NCBI RefSeq assembly: GCF_008831285.2
Contig: NC_045139.1
Location: 18,396,354 to 18,460,353 of the forward strand
Reading direction: 5' to 3'
Length of the DNA: 64,000 nt
Origin: Nymphaea colorata
Taxonomy: Eukaryota > Streptophyta > Magnoliopsida > Nymphaeales > Nymphaeaceae
Under the pieces are notes generated by a model. The model was given only the letters and a program-made list of their open reading frames with translations. It made no database searches and had not been told where the DNA came from. This document shows positions 37,711 to 49,550 of the stretch, piece by piece. Position 1 is the stretch's first letter. Each line of letters starts with the position of its first letter. The position numbers and the translations under genes were made by a program.

Positions 37711-40700
37711 ATGGAAGCAAAAAGGACACTGCTGAGGAATGTTAGTGCATATGCAGAGTATCTTTTTCAGGTTGGAGTGGATCATTCTCAAGGCTTTTTC
37801 TTGTTCATGCAGCCTTCTATTTGTTTGTTTTTTGTTCATTGGTTTTTTGCCTTGTTGGTTTTCAAAAAAAGAAGTTTATTACATGAACTTTTTTGAATTA
37901 AGGCTGAGATAATTGGCTTTTTAATGGCATGCTGTTGAGTGATCTGTATTGTGCTTTGCTAATGTTCAGAGAAGAGGCGTGGAAGAGGAAATATACTTTC
38001 AAGTTAAATTTATGATGCTGAAGTAGCACTTTTGGAAGGCATTATCATATTAAAAAGCCAATGGATCATGCCTTTGAATTGTTAGGTCATATCAATTTGT
38101 GGTAGGTATAGAGGTCAAGTCATCAATGTTCACTTACCTATGTTCTGGTGCTGTAGTTGGTACCTCTACTTTTTATTGAAAGGCTTGAACTCCTAAAAAA
38201 TTATCCTCTTAACAGTGTTTGTGAGAATATTTGCCAATGGAAGGAAGAAGCTTCCCTTTGAAAGTCATAATTTATAAGATAGGAGCAGCCATTTTCTGTC
38301 CTCAGAAACCATTTTCTGTATCAATTGATTGAATATAATAGATAGTATATAATTGATAACATGCAGCTCTGAGATTCTTTATGTACCCACTTATGACTTT
38401 CCTCTGTAGGGTTGAATTTATGTCTTCATCTTTCTTTGTCTAAGTGCACCTTTCCAGCTTCCCTGAACGCGGTGAAAACAAAATCATCAGGGAATGTGTG
38501 GTTCAAGCAGGCACGATGAGGACAAATCTACACAAAGGCAATTGCACATTTTAATTTTTGGGGCCTTATGCTATGCTGAGCTACTCATGACTTCGGTTAG
38601 TTATTTGTTCCAGCCCACACATGTGAGAAATGGTTCTTTATACTTTCTAGGGCTAGAGGGCATGCCAATTTTATTCCCGAACTAGGCATGACTCTCCAGA
38701 ATTACTTGGAGCTATTTTTGGTTTCTAGTATGTCAACCATATGCTCACAACAAGCACAAACTGTAAAAGGCATTTTGTTGGTACTTTCATAGTGTCTATT
38801 GGCCTAAGGATTCAGAAGGTACTTCTAATTTCCTTCTGTGTCTTTCAGCTTCTTTAGCCATGACTGCTATTCTTTGCCCTAAGAGATGACTAACCTGTTT
38901 GATTGTTTTATGAGGCTTCAGAGCTGGAACACTACTGACGATCCACGTGACTATTCAAGAAGTGGGACAACTTCTTCATGGTATAAAAGGGCTTTTATTG
39001 GTGGTGCCAACAAGGCAAAATGGAGTCGTGGTCCAGAGGAATCTCCATGGGAAAGTTATAGAAGGAACAGTAAGTAAATGTCTCAGAGGTTTTTTTTCTT
39101 CATACTCAAAATATTGCTTTTCTGTGAAGACCAGAAGGCTGTTCCCAAGATTTGTAAATCCTTCAGTCTAAAAGATCGTTTTATACCATAGGAGGACTAA
39201 AATGGTGTTTGGTCGACTATTTTCTTCCAACACATCTGTTTGATATTTTGTTACTGAAACCAGCTATATTTTTCTATAGATGCCTTTATTATTTTAAATA
39301 CCTGTATTAGCACAGTTGTCATCAATTAAATGATTGACCTTCATATGAGGAATGGACAATCATCATTTATTTTCTGTGATCATGATTATCACCAAATTCA
39401 TTAGTTGTTCTTGTCAGTTCTAATTACTGGGTGTCATCATGATCACCTTGCTTGTTCTTTGCCATTGTCACTACAATCATGTGTCATCATTGTTATTTGT
39501 ATCTACTACATTTGGCTGCCAACAACCACAATGTAAGAGCATCAATCTTCATCATTTACTACAGCTATCAATGGAAACCTTGCCTCCACCTATCTCCAAT
39601 CAGCAACACATCCATGGTTGTACATTTATATGTGTAATATGCTCTCTCCTTTCTCTTGGATTTGAATATGATATCCTGATGCATGCTGGCTGAAAAAAAA
39701 TCTCATTGTAACTTCAACCTGTTTGGATTGGTAGAGTTTGTTTAGGGTTACCTTGTAATCAAACATCTTTTCTGCCTTACATTTTCCCACAGTTAACAAA
39801 TTATGGTGGCCTGCCTGCAAATAAACAAGGGATAGCTACTGCATGCCATTTGACTGAAAAGGAGATTAAGTGGAAGGCCATCTTAAGGTGAAAGTTGTGC
39901 ACCTTTAGGCAAGGTGTCATTATGAGGAACAATATGCCATTGGCTATGTGATTTATGCACCACCCTGAGTTACGTCTCTCAGGTTAGAGGCATACTGGCG
40001 TAGCTTGGAGATTTACATTTTGTCTATTGCCATATGTAAAACAGAGATAAAGTTAGTGCATCCTTTTCCTTTTCTAAGACAACAAATAACCTTGTAAGTT
40101 TAAGAAAGAATGGCCACTGACCATTCTCCACAATCCATTTTGAAGGTAGCAGTAGCACTGCCCCTATATTTTACTAAGTCAAATGGGTACGGGTAAGAAG
40201 ATATGGGTACAGAGTCTACGGACAAATATGGGTATGGGGGTATGGCAGGATATACACACACACACACACAAAATAACACAAAAAAATCAAAATGAAAGCT
40301 ACATTTAAATAAACAAGTGATTTTAAATAAAAATATTACATGTTAATGAAAAATAAATCAAAAAACAAAATAAAAACTGAGTTGAAAAAAATTACATAAC
40401 GTAAACTTAAGCAGTTTGGATTGGTTTTGATTTAAAAAGTACCCAAGTGTGCCCAGGTACCCACTTTGGGTATGGGTACGGCAACACGGGTACGTGGACC
40501 TTATTGAAGTACCCATGTGACTTATCATCTACTCATTCATGTAATTGGAGAAAAATGACTGATTGGTGAAGTGCTTTGAACAATAAAGCTGTGGAAGTAC
40601 CTTTATTTTGTGTTGGCTGCAGTGTTAGCAATCTCTATTCTCTGGATGCCAACTTGTGACATACTTGAGTTGGCCTGGTAGGGCCCTTACTAAAATTTGG

Positions 40701-43683
40701 GGTGAGTCGTTCAAACTTGGCCAAATCAACTTAAGTTTTATGATCGATTCACTGATTGAGTTAATCACACATTCTTCCTTAAGGTTACAATATATAACTG
40801 AAAATCATAGTCACACATGTTGGTCACATTTTCACAATATTGCAGTACAAGTAAAATGAAAAAAATGTAATTTATTGCATATCATAAAATATCCCGAATT
40901 CCAGTTGATTTCAAAAATATCACAATATTTTTGTGACATTCTCCCTTTGAACTTAAAAAAATCAACTCTGATTATATTTTCAATATTTTATTCTTTCTTT
41001 TTAACATTTTAACAATATTTTATATATTTTTTTGAAGTTGTAATAAAATTCAAAAATTCATAATTTCTTAGTTTGACTTTTGTTTTTTCAATTTTCTTAA
41101 ATTCTCGAGTTTTTCCTCTGTAAATAAACTTCTCAATTAATGCCAAGAAGAACCCCGCTGATAAAAATCTGAGAATTAAGTGAATAATGAATATGCTAAA
41201 ATATTCACTAATTATGTATAACTATGTAATTGTGTAAGGCCCGTAATTTTGTACTATTGACATATTGTTGTTATTGTTATTGTGATATATGATCGGATAA
41301 ACTTATATGTTAGTTTACAAAGTCTATAGATAATAAATTATAAGTTTCTTGTTCAACTTCTAGTAAATTAAACTACATAGTCATTTGCCTAATCACCAAG
41401 TTGAGTTGCCAAGATTGCCTTGGCCTATTTGACATTGAGCCTCAAGAAACGTAATTGTGATTAGCTGTGTACTTAGAGTCTTAGAGGCTTAAAGAGTTAG
41501 AAGCTAATAAGAAGCTTGTACTAAATAATAAATATAACTGGCTTCTATCTGTACTATGCTGTGAATGGAGCACATGCTTCCCTATACTTGCTCAACTTGA
41601 GAATCTTTCCTGTTGCATTGGTGGTTACTTCTTTGTTGGTAAGGCCATGATCTTATTTGAATGGGCCTAAACTGCCAGTGGATCCAATGTAGCACATCTT
41701 TGTTGATGGTTGGAAGAAAAACTCAGTTTTTTTGTTTGGTCATACTCATCAGGTGGTAACTTATTATGGCAGATCCTTGAATTTGTTTTCATCATTGAAC
41801 AGGGTCTGAAACAATGAGAATGCTATATACCTTGAATTTGTTTTCATCATTGAACAGGGTCTGAAACAATGAGAATGATATATATCTTTTTTTGCATTAC
41901 CAGACTCTCATGCGTTCTTCGTTCCCAATAATGAAAACCATGAAGTGCAAGTATGCACTACTTCATTGGTTGATAAGCAGCACCTACCATGTCTGAGCTT
42001 ACAGCCCCTCTAATATGAATGCCAATATGAAACAGATACAGCTAGATGCACAGCCTCTGCATGCTTGTCAAGCATGCATAGTCTGTCATTTGATATGCGA
42101 TTGCTATGCCTGTTAATGTACTCTTAGCAGCTTATTTGCTGCACCCATGTGACAGAGAATCTGAATTTGCATGGTAGCAAACACTTGTAGTTGTAATAGT
42201 ATTTGCAGGAGTGTGAATTTGGTCTCTGCAAGTTCTCTAATTGTTGAACACACAACCTCTCAGAGAAAGGTGGATTTCAATTTTGTTCGGATGAAGATGA
42301 GGAAGTGGAGAATATATTTCGATATGCATTTTCTGGGAACCGGTGCTTCTATTGGTCCTTCACTAGAGAAGAAGGCTCCAACGAAAGCTCGCATTGGAGA
42401 AACTTTTCTGACCATTACCATAGAAGGAGTTGGAATTGGAGGTATGGAGCACATGATTCTAATGAGTCTTATGCAGAGGGTAATTTCACCAGATCAGATT
42501 CAGTTTCTGATCGACTAATTCTTGGCTTGAATGCTTCTGGTCCTCTCAAACTTGAAGATGTTAAGAGTGCGTAAGTTCTAGTTTCTCACAGCCGCATATT
42601 ATTCTTTGTTATTTACCTTCAGGTTATGACTTTTAAGATGTCATTTATTTGCTCTGTCCCTTGTGAAAATCTTTCACTTGATTATATCCATTCTTTTATT
42701 CCATTGTAGGTCTTCATTGTATTATTTTCCAATATACTTAGTTGTGCTTGGGGTTTCTTTGACACTATAATACTTCTGCTGAAGGCCACTTATACTGATT
42801 TCAGGTATAGATCTTGTGCCTTAAGGTGGCATCCAGACCGTCATCAAGGTTCTTCAAAGGTACCTTTAGTCCTTTACTTAGTAGAGAGTTTTTTAGTATA
42901 AAAATTTGCTTTAGTGTTTGTCCTGTTCGAGATCATATTGTTGTGCCATTAGGATTCACCATCATCTTGAGTAAAATGAAACATCCATCTTTCAATAAAT
43001 TCCAGTAGATTAAGCATTTAAGCTTAAGTATGTAAACATGAGAAAGGATATGGAAGATATTCCAATAAATTGGTGGACATTCTTAGCTGGATGATATTTG
43101 CTGTCAAAAGGTTTGCTTTTAGCTGATGGAAGTTTGGAAGATAAACCTGGATGGTGGTATTTCTTGGTAGATGAGTGAAACAAAACGTGTGTGGGTGTAA
43201 CAATACTGTTCGAGTAGGTTAACATGTTCTAATCATGTATATGATGGTTATGGGCATGTCCTAGATGGCAACCATTTCTTAAATGCCAGTCTGCCTCTTC
43301 GTCCTTCCTTCCTAGAGTTGATCATTTCCTGCCTGTGAAAAAAGTTTAGCATGTTTATTTTGTTGAATTATTAAGCTAAACAATCTCTTCATGATAATGC
43401 TCAAGTCTCATGAAATCCAAAGTAATCTCTTTATCTATCTCACTGTGAAATATATCCACCTGGACATGTGATGTACATGTGCATGTTATTTCAGATGTAC
43501 GCTCTAATGCATCAACAGATTTACATGCACACTTATAGCTAATAGATAGAATAAAAGAGGAGTCATGTGTTTCATCCACATGCTTTCCCTCATATTCAAC
43601 AATATCTGCAACATTTGTGATAATACCACCAATGTGAAGCTTCTCAATAATAACAGGAATTTCTTGTAGAAATTGAAAATAAC

Positions 43684-43762
<79 letters not shown>

Positions 43763-45435
43763 TGAATGGTGACTCTGCCTTTCTCAAGTCATGAGGGCTG
43801 CTGATCCATCAAGATGGATGATTGAGAAAAAAAACAAGGAGAAAAAGGTGATGACCATTTTTGTCATCTCATATTAGTTTGCACCTTTTTTTTTGTTTTC
43901 TCTCAACCATCCATCACGATGGATCAGACTGCCCTTATGATTGAGCTATTTTGGACAGCCAGAGTCACCATTCACTATACATGTGTGTGTGTGTGGAATG
44001 ATATTTATCATGGCATTTATATGTTTTCTTTTTAGTTTTTTTCACACTTTTTGGGCACAAGTATTCTCCCTGTTTTTCTGTTTTATGTTTTAAAAATCCT
44101 TCAAATGTTTATGTCATAGTTGTTGTAGCAAAATTGCAACTAAAATATTGTTCTCTACTGTTACTCTAAAATTTATGTATTTTACAGCATTTTCTATATT
44201 TTCAAATTTTTGTTAGCTTTCCTGACAAATATGTCCAATAGGGAAAGATCTTCCAACTTAATGATTTAAAATGAATGATCTTAGAGCCTTGAGCTGTTTT
44301 GAGTCTTGGAGGGTTGGCACTTTAATATTAATTCGACATATCTTCTATTCATTAGCGATTCTAGAAAGAAGGATTGCAAACCCTTATCTGCTCAGGTGTC
44401 CTGCATTAGAAATTAAGCTGTTGAGTTGGGGGCATATAGTGGTCTGATCAAGTATCAAAGTGTAGTTGGAACACTTCTGTTTCTCACATTCACCAGACTG
44501 GGTATTATCTGTCAATCAATTTTTCCAGCTTATGATCAACTAAGAACTGGTCACATGGATGCCGTGAAGAGAATATTAAGATATCTGAAATAGACAGTTG
44601 GAGATGAGCTTCTCTATGAAGACCTTAATTCACCTGAAGTTATTACTTATATAGATGCTGACTAGCAAAAGATCCAGATGCAAGGAGATAGGTTTCAGGC
44701 TGTGATATGTTTCTTGATGAGAATCTTATCTTGAAGAAGTAGAAAGCATAAGGCTATTGCTAGAACAAGTACTGAGGCAAATATAATTGTCACAGCTAAA
44801 ATCCATGGGGTTTAGACATCTGTTGGCGATTTGAGAGTATACTTCAAGGTCACTGTTGTGTGATAATCAAAGTACCATAAACATTTACCTTAAACTCAAT
44901 TTATTATGGTTGAACAAAGCACATCGAGATAGATCAACATTTCATTAAATGGGGTCCAAGGAATTCAGCCCCACTATGTTGACGTTGAGAATCAGAAGGC
45001 TGACTTGTTTACAAGGAGGTTAACAAAGCATTGTTTTTGGTACTTACGTGCATGGTTCAAGACCATGGCCACTTGAGGCTATTAAGACATGCTGGATCTG
45101 AATTCATATCTAATCCAGATCCCCACACACAGCTTTTATGGGTGTTATTGTAATGTGATTTTATTTATTAGGAGTATTTTTGACCCAATGTGAAGATGTC
45201 GGAGTGTAAATGTATCTGATACATCAAAATCTAACATATATAGCCTTATCTGCAGCTGCAACTTGCTAGACAAACCTCTCTTAAATGGACAGGCTTAGCA
45301 AACTGAATTTGAAAAATATATAATTTCTGACTTGATTCCCTGTGGCTTCATGTGAATTAGGCTGTTGCAGAGGAAAAATTTAAGGATTGCAGTGCAGCAT
45401 ACAAATCACTCTGTGAAAAGCTGGCAATGGCTTAA
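37711..45435 (+). CDS. Small J-domain (DnaJ-like) protein, five exons, about 212 residues
   Basis: Type III J-proteins stimulate an Hsp70 ATPase through the HPD motif. Proposed exons: 37711-37770, 38922-39069, 42270-42570, 42805-42859 and 45361-45435; all joins keep frame, including the phase-1 join giving RRNSGFQFCSDEDEEVENIF. The J domain is at the very C terminus: LKLEDVKSAYRSCALRWHPD, then RHQGSSKAVAEEKFKDCSAAYKSL, covering helices II and III with HPD intact. It is preceded by an aromatic, Arg-rich region (FRYAFSGNRCFYWSFTREE). The N terminus (MEAKRTLLRNVSAYAEYLFQ) could be an organelle targeting peptide. Exons 3-5 are firm; exon 2 is likely; exon 1 is the weakest, with a poor donor (GTTGGA). 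Introns 2 and 4 (3.2 and 2.5 kb) carry transposon debris. The precise Hsp70 partner is unknown. Confidence 0.75.
40175..40524. mobile_element. MITE in intron 2 of the J-domain gene
   Basis: The left end TAAGTCAAATGGGTAC (40175-40190) and the inverted right end GTACCCATGTGACTTA (40509-40524) match at 15 of 16 bases. The inside, about 320 bp, has further GGGTACGGGTA words near both ends, a CA repeat and an AT-rich middle without coding capacity. Superfamily is uncertain. Confidence 0.7.
41775..41884. repeat. 55-bp tandem duplication in intron 2 of the J-domain gene
   Basis: CCTTGAATTTGTTTTCATCA through ACAATGAGAATG is present at 41775 and again at 41830, nearly identical. Confidence 0.93.
43686..43759. 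repeat. Compound (AT)n(GA)n microsatellite
   Basis: About 17 AT units, then about 19 GA units, directly next to the MITE that starts at 43761. Confidence 0.95.
43761..43976. mobile_element. Long-armed foldback MITE in intron 4 of the J-domain gene
   Basis: The left arm (about 43763-43849) and right arm (about 43885-43974) are inverted copies over roughly 85-90 bases: TGAATGGTGACTCTG pairs with CAGAGTCACCATTCA, and GATCCATCAAGATGGATG with CATCCATCACGATGGATC. A short AT-rich centre separates the arms. No coding capacity. The outer left end runs into a microsatellite, so the target duplication cannot be read. Confidence 0.8.
44520..45080 (+). pseudogene. Dead Copia integrase/RNase H region (3' part of pol)
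   Basis: The plus strand reads HMDAVKRILRYLK, a stop, then VGDELLYE, VITYIDAD, a garbled stretch matching the SGYxxFLGxNLISWxSKKQ block, RTSTEAN, then RTKHIEIDQHFIKWG and, in another frame, ADLFTRRLTKHCF. These are the ordered motifs of a plant Copia RNase H domain and pol C terminus. Several stops and frame changes make it dead. No LTRs were found beside it. It lies in intron 4 of the J-domain gene, in the same direction. Confidence 0.8.
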
Positions 45436-46069
45436 CCTTCTAGTCTTGCAGGCATCCAGTTTGTGGATTCTACCGAAGGTTTGTTCCTACATTAGCTATT
45501 GCTCCTATCCTTCTGGATGCATTTGCATACTGCAGATACCAAACAATTTTCAAAGGGAAAAAGGAACCTTTTCTATAGGTCATAACACTATGTACTTAGC
45601 AGTTAGTACAATGAGTATCAGCAAGCTTTTGTAAGCCAAAGTTATGGTAAAGTGGCTCCAAGCTGTAACTTTTGTTTTTCCAATGCTGTTTAATGCTCCT
45701 CTGCATAGAGCGATTTGCATGGGATGCCTGCTAATAATATGAAAAGCACCATGCTTGTGTAGGCTTCACATGTCCGACTTATTAAGTTCTCGTCTCGGAG
45801 GCTTCTTTTAAAATCAGAACGGCTTATTTTCTTCTTTGCTCTGTGCAGGTATATCTTCGCATAAGTGGCGGCTTAGTGGACACCATTTCTCTAAGTAATC
45901 TTCCCTTTTCTTTTGGGCCCTCTTAGGTAGTCCGTTCCTTAGAGGTTTGTAATCTTCCCTTTTTTCCGGATGGTTGTAATCTTATACTGAATGTTACCTG
46001 TAGAAAATAATTTGAGCCATAGAAGATTAAAAAAACACGTATTTAACTTTCTTCCTCCACCTAACTGTC

Positions 46070-46072
<3 letters not shown>

Positions 46073-46136
<64 letters not shown>
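46073..46136. repeat. Compound (AT)n(GT)n microsatellite
   Basis: About 25 AT units followed by about 7 GT units. Confidence 0.95.
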
Positions 46137-46139
46137 TTG

Positions 46140-46400
46140 ATTAAGAAATTAGATCAAATTTGGACTTAAGAAATGATATCCAATCGGATTCAGAACTAGA
46201 TATGTAAATGTCTGATCAGATTCAGATCAGATTTAGTTCTAAACAAATATCTTATATCCAATGCCTTTTTCTTCAAAATTTGGTTTGAATTGGATTCAGA
46301 TCTGAATTTAATTTTTCTTCATTCATATTTGAATCCACATTTGAATTTGTGAATATTTTAGAAAGTATATATGGTTAAGAGTTTATGTGATTCAAATCTG
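46140..46400. repeat. Possible decayed copy of the TAGGGATGTCAAT repeat family (copy B)
   Basis: Dense in words such as GATATCCAATCGGATTCAG and TTTGAATCCACATTTGAAT, as in copies A (15402-15749) and C (49331-49550). The terminal TAGGGATGTCAAT is not present. Confidence 0.3.
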
Positions 46401-47652
46401 ATTCGTTGTACTACATATATATGTATATATGTCTGTGTGTACACACAAAGCACGATCTCAATGTTATGACAGACTGGGTATGAAAGCACGATGTCAATTT
46501 TATGACAGATGTGATTCTCCAATCAACGAAGCTCATGTAGAAGAACGGGCCTTGGCTGTCACACAGTCAGAGATCCACCCTATGTGCGGTATTCCTTCCA
46601 CAATTCAGAATAATAAAATCTCTCCTTTGAGCATAAGATAAAAGCTCTTGGATTAAAAGCTTTTAGCAAATTAGCAAGTTCAGTTTTGAACTCTTCATAA
46701 TGAGCTCGCATGCAAATTGGAGCTCAGCTGAAGGCTTCGGGCTTGAGCTGACCACTGAAGCAATAGGGATTCGGATTCTATAACTACTGATGAGGGCTTG
46801 AGTTGTCTGTTTTGAGCAAAAATATTTTGTTTCACCATTGAAGGAATCGAGAATATTTTGTGCAATGCTGTTGGTTGAAAATATAACTGAATGTAACTGT
46901 AAAATAGTTCTTTGTTCGATAATGAGGAAATCGGCGAGGTTTTTGGACTCCAACAGGCATATGTTTATAGTAACTGCATTTCAGAAGTACATAATGAATT
47001 CATAGATGCCCCTTCTCTTGATCACCAGAAAAGTATTCCTTGTGTCCCTTCCTGTTGGTAATGTAGGGACGTATATCTGAAAAGTCTCGTATCTACTCAT
47101 CAATGGTTTTTCTCGAATTTGGTGTGCACACACTAAAAAGAGTTTTGGTTCATCCTTTTGAACGGTGGTCTTTTAACTCATCAACTTTCAATGCATTGTA
47201 AGCAGTTGATTCTTTATGCTTTTAGTTTTCTTGGTACTGGTTGAAATATGACTCGAAAACTAGTCATTCATTAGGTAAAATATGTACCAATCACACTTGG
47301 ACTATTCGCCCGTTATTCTTCTTCGGTCGGGTTTTGGTGTAAAAAGGATCGATATCTTCTAATTAAAGAAGTGAAGGTTAAGGCAAAAAAGTTGAAGGAA
47401 TTTATGAGTGGTGTGCATGTATGTGTAGAAGAATTCTATCTAGTGGTGGAGCCAGATGCTAACGTTGGTTGGGTTTGGTGTCTATGAGGCATTGACCTGA
47501 GTTTGGTATAGGTGTCCGAAATCCAACTCTCCTAATAGAGGTTTTCAAGAACTATTGTGCTGTCAGATGATTAAAAATTTATTTTTTTTGGCAAAATAAA
47601 TTATCATCGAAAACACCATTAACCATATCATAAAAAGTTACAACCAATGATG

Positions 47653-47655
<3 letters not shown>

Positions 47656-47735
<80 letters not shown>
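47656..47735. repeat. Compound (AT)n(AG)n microsatellite
   Basis: About 17 AT units, a short ATTATATAT break, then about 19 AG units; the same order as at 43686-43759. Confidence 0.95.
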
Positions 47736-47738
<3 letters not shown>

Positions 47739-47890
47739 AATATATTTTCAGTGGTTCATATCTAAATTTATCTCAATTTCCCCTGGGAAACACAGTTATT
47801 CGAAACGACGGACATCTTATTCTTACTAAAATCATCGTGTTGTGACTGGAACCAGCCAGGAACCACCATCCTCACATGTGGCTGCCGCTT

Positions 47891-48385
47891 CTAGCCAAGG
47901 CTGTAGCCGCACATGCCAAAGATGCAGGCCACGCCCGCAGCGCAGGCCATCCCGCATTTCCCGCAGTGGTTTTCGTCATCCATCGTATCGACGCAGAACC
48001 CTTCGCAGCAAGCCTGGCCGAAGGGACATGGCCGGTGGCAAGCACCACAGTGATATCGATTCCTCAGTATGTTCTTGCAACCACTCGTTCCACAGCAGAC
48101 ATGGAGACCAGGCAATCCCCGGCAGCCCTTAGGACAGTTGGGCCTCTGCTGCTGGTGCTGGTGAAACTTCCTGGGCCCTCCAAGCAGGCTGTCGCCATAA
48201 CCAGCCTTGAGAAAGGCTGAATGGGTGATCCCATCAATGGCTGTCCCACCAGGGGGAGAAGAGTCCAGGTTCTTGGAGGGTGGTATCTCTCCCACTTGAT
48301 CAGCTGTTAATCTCAACTCTGTGCAAACACAGAGCTCAGAGAAGGCGACCAGGAAAAGGAGAACAAGGAAGAGCCTGGAAGACAT
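47891..48385 (-). CDS. STIG1-like secreted Cys-rich protein, 164 residues, intronless
   Basis: STIG1-type proteins are small secreted peptides of plants; the best-known act in stigma exudate and pollen-tube growth. The N terminus MSSRLFLVLLFLVAFSELCVC is a clear signal peptide. A variable linker follows (about residues 22-85), then a C-terminal domain of about 80 residues with 16 cysteines, including CPKGC, HVCCG, CGACHRPCPFGQACCEGFC and CGKCGMAC, the STIG1 domain pattern. The frame stays open upstream to 48550, but the start at 48385 is preferred: it begins the signal peptide, and a TATA box (TATAAG at 48466-48461) lies about 75 bases upstream, inside the longer ORF. Which STIG1 paralogue and which tissue cannot be told. 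Confidence 0.93.
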   Translation of the reverse strand: MSSRLFLVLLFLVAFSELCVCTELRLTADQVGEIPPSKNLDSSPPGGTAIDGITHSAFLKAGYGDSLLGGPRKFHQHQQQRPNCPKGCRGLPGLHVCCGTSGCKNILRNRYHCGACHRPCPFGQACCEGFCVDTMDDENHCGKCGMACAAGVACIFGMCGYSLG

Positions 48386-48424
48386 GGCTGCGGAGAATGA
48401 GATCCGCTGCCGGTGCTGTTGAAC

Positions 48425-48466
48425 CATGCATGCATAGCCAAAGCACTCGGTAGACCTCTTCTTATA
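48425..48466 (-). promoter_or_regulatory. STIG1-like gene core promoter: TATA box and RY-like repeat
   Basis: On the minus strand TCACTATAAGAAG (TATA at 48466-48461) is followed some 30 bases on by ATGCATGCATG (48435-48425), which contains the RY motif CATGCATG close to the expected transcription start. RY motifs are bound by B3-domain factors; the role here is inferred. Confidence 0.55.
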
Positions 48467-49330
48467 GTGAGAAGCATGGATCGTTCCATGGAGACAGAGC
48501 AGCGACACACATGGGATGCACTGCCCGCGTTTAGCAAGTGTGGGTGTCAACGAACTCTTTCATTGCATCCTCCATTAAATTCCAGAAAAGCTTTGAGAAG
48601 AAAGAATTTTAAGTACTTGAGCTGAAATATGTGGAAGAAATTAATTGTATTAAAAGACGTCTATGAACTCAGTCACCTCCCCCGTTCAGGGCATCATAGC
48701 TCACGGTTCAAATATTTTGCCATACTCATGTCTATGATAAACTGCTACGAAATCATGGATGAATTTGAAAAATTAACTAAATCAAAGGAATACGAATTGA
48801 TAACGTATATGGAGGAGTTTGGTACACCGGAAAATTTTGTTTCCGGGCCACACAAGATTTATCCACCCTTGAATCAAGCAAGATGAAATATTTCATGAAA
48901 TATTTTTACCTTTTTTGGCTTCGTTACATATACTTTTTCACGAAAAAAGGAAGTCGGAGATTAACAGAGCTGCTGAAAGCTCCGACCTCTTTAGATCAAT
49001 TTTACTTGCCGTGAAGAACTTGCTCTTCAAAACTCATTGTGCCCATCAAGCGCCTCAATATTGTTAGCTGCACGGAAAAGCTGATCTGGGGTGTCTCAAG
49101 TACCATGGTATTGAATGACATGATTAAAATTAATCCAGGGTTTTCGACTTCACATCTGGTGGCACATTTTTCTACGCAGAGATCAAATTTTTGGATATCT
49201 TACATGGGGACGGCAGCCATGTGCGGTTCATTTGATCTTTTTATCCAGTCTGTCCAAGCAAAAATTATGTAATATATTGTTTTAACTATTGTTAATCAGT
49301 CCCCGCCTGTACAAGGATTTTTTTGGGCTT

Positions 49331-49550
49331 GAGATGTTCAACTGAAGATCGGTCCGATTCTATTCAAAATTTGGGTTTGGATTAGACATGAATGTAAAAA
49401 TCAGTTTTAAATCATAAAATTAGATTTCAGATTCAGGACTTTTCTTTATCCATATTTGAATCTAAATTTGGATCGGAGTATATGAATATGCAAAAAACGG
49501 ATAGGTGAATAGTATTATCCAATTCGAATCTGATCGATTGACATCCCTAA
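49331..49550. mobile_element. TAGGGATGTCAAT repeat family, copy C
   Basis: Ends ATTGACATCCCTA (to about 49550), the reverse complement of the left end of copy A, and begins GAGATGTTCAACTGAAGATC, a diverged inverted form. The inside is rich in GGATCxGATTC-type words. No coding capacity. Confidence 0.5.

Larger units (their letters stand above)
45436..47890. other. Intergenic stretch between J-domain and STIG1-like genes
   Basis: Begins with the J-domain gene 3' UTR. It holds two compound microsatellites (46073-46136 and 47656-47735) and a stretch at about 46140-46400 rich in ATTTGGATTC words resembling the repeat at 15402-15749. No gene recognised. Confidence 0.5.

Noticed and set aside
48386-48550. 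N-terminal extension of the STIG1-like frame
   Set aside because: It contains the TATA box and would bury the signal peptide inside the protein.
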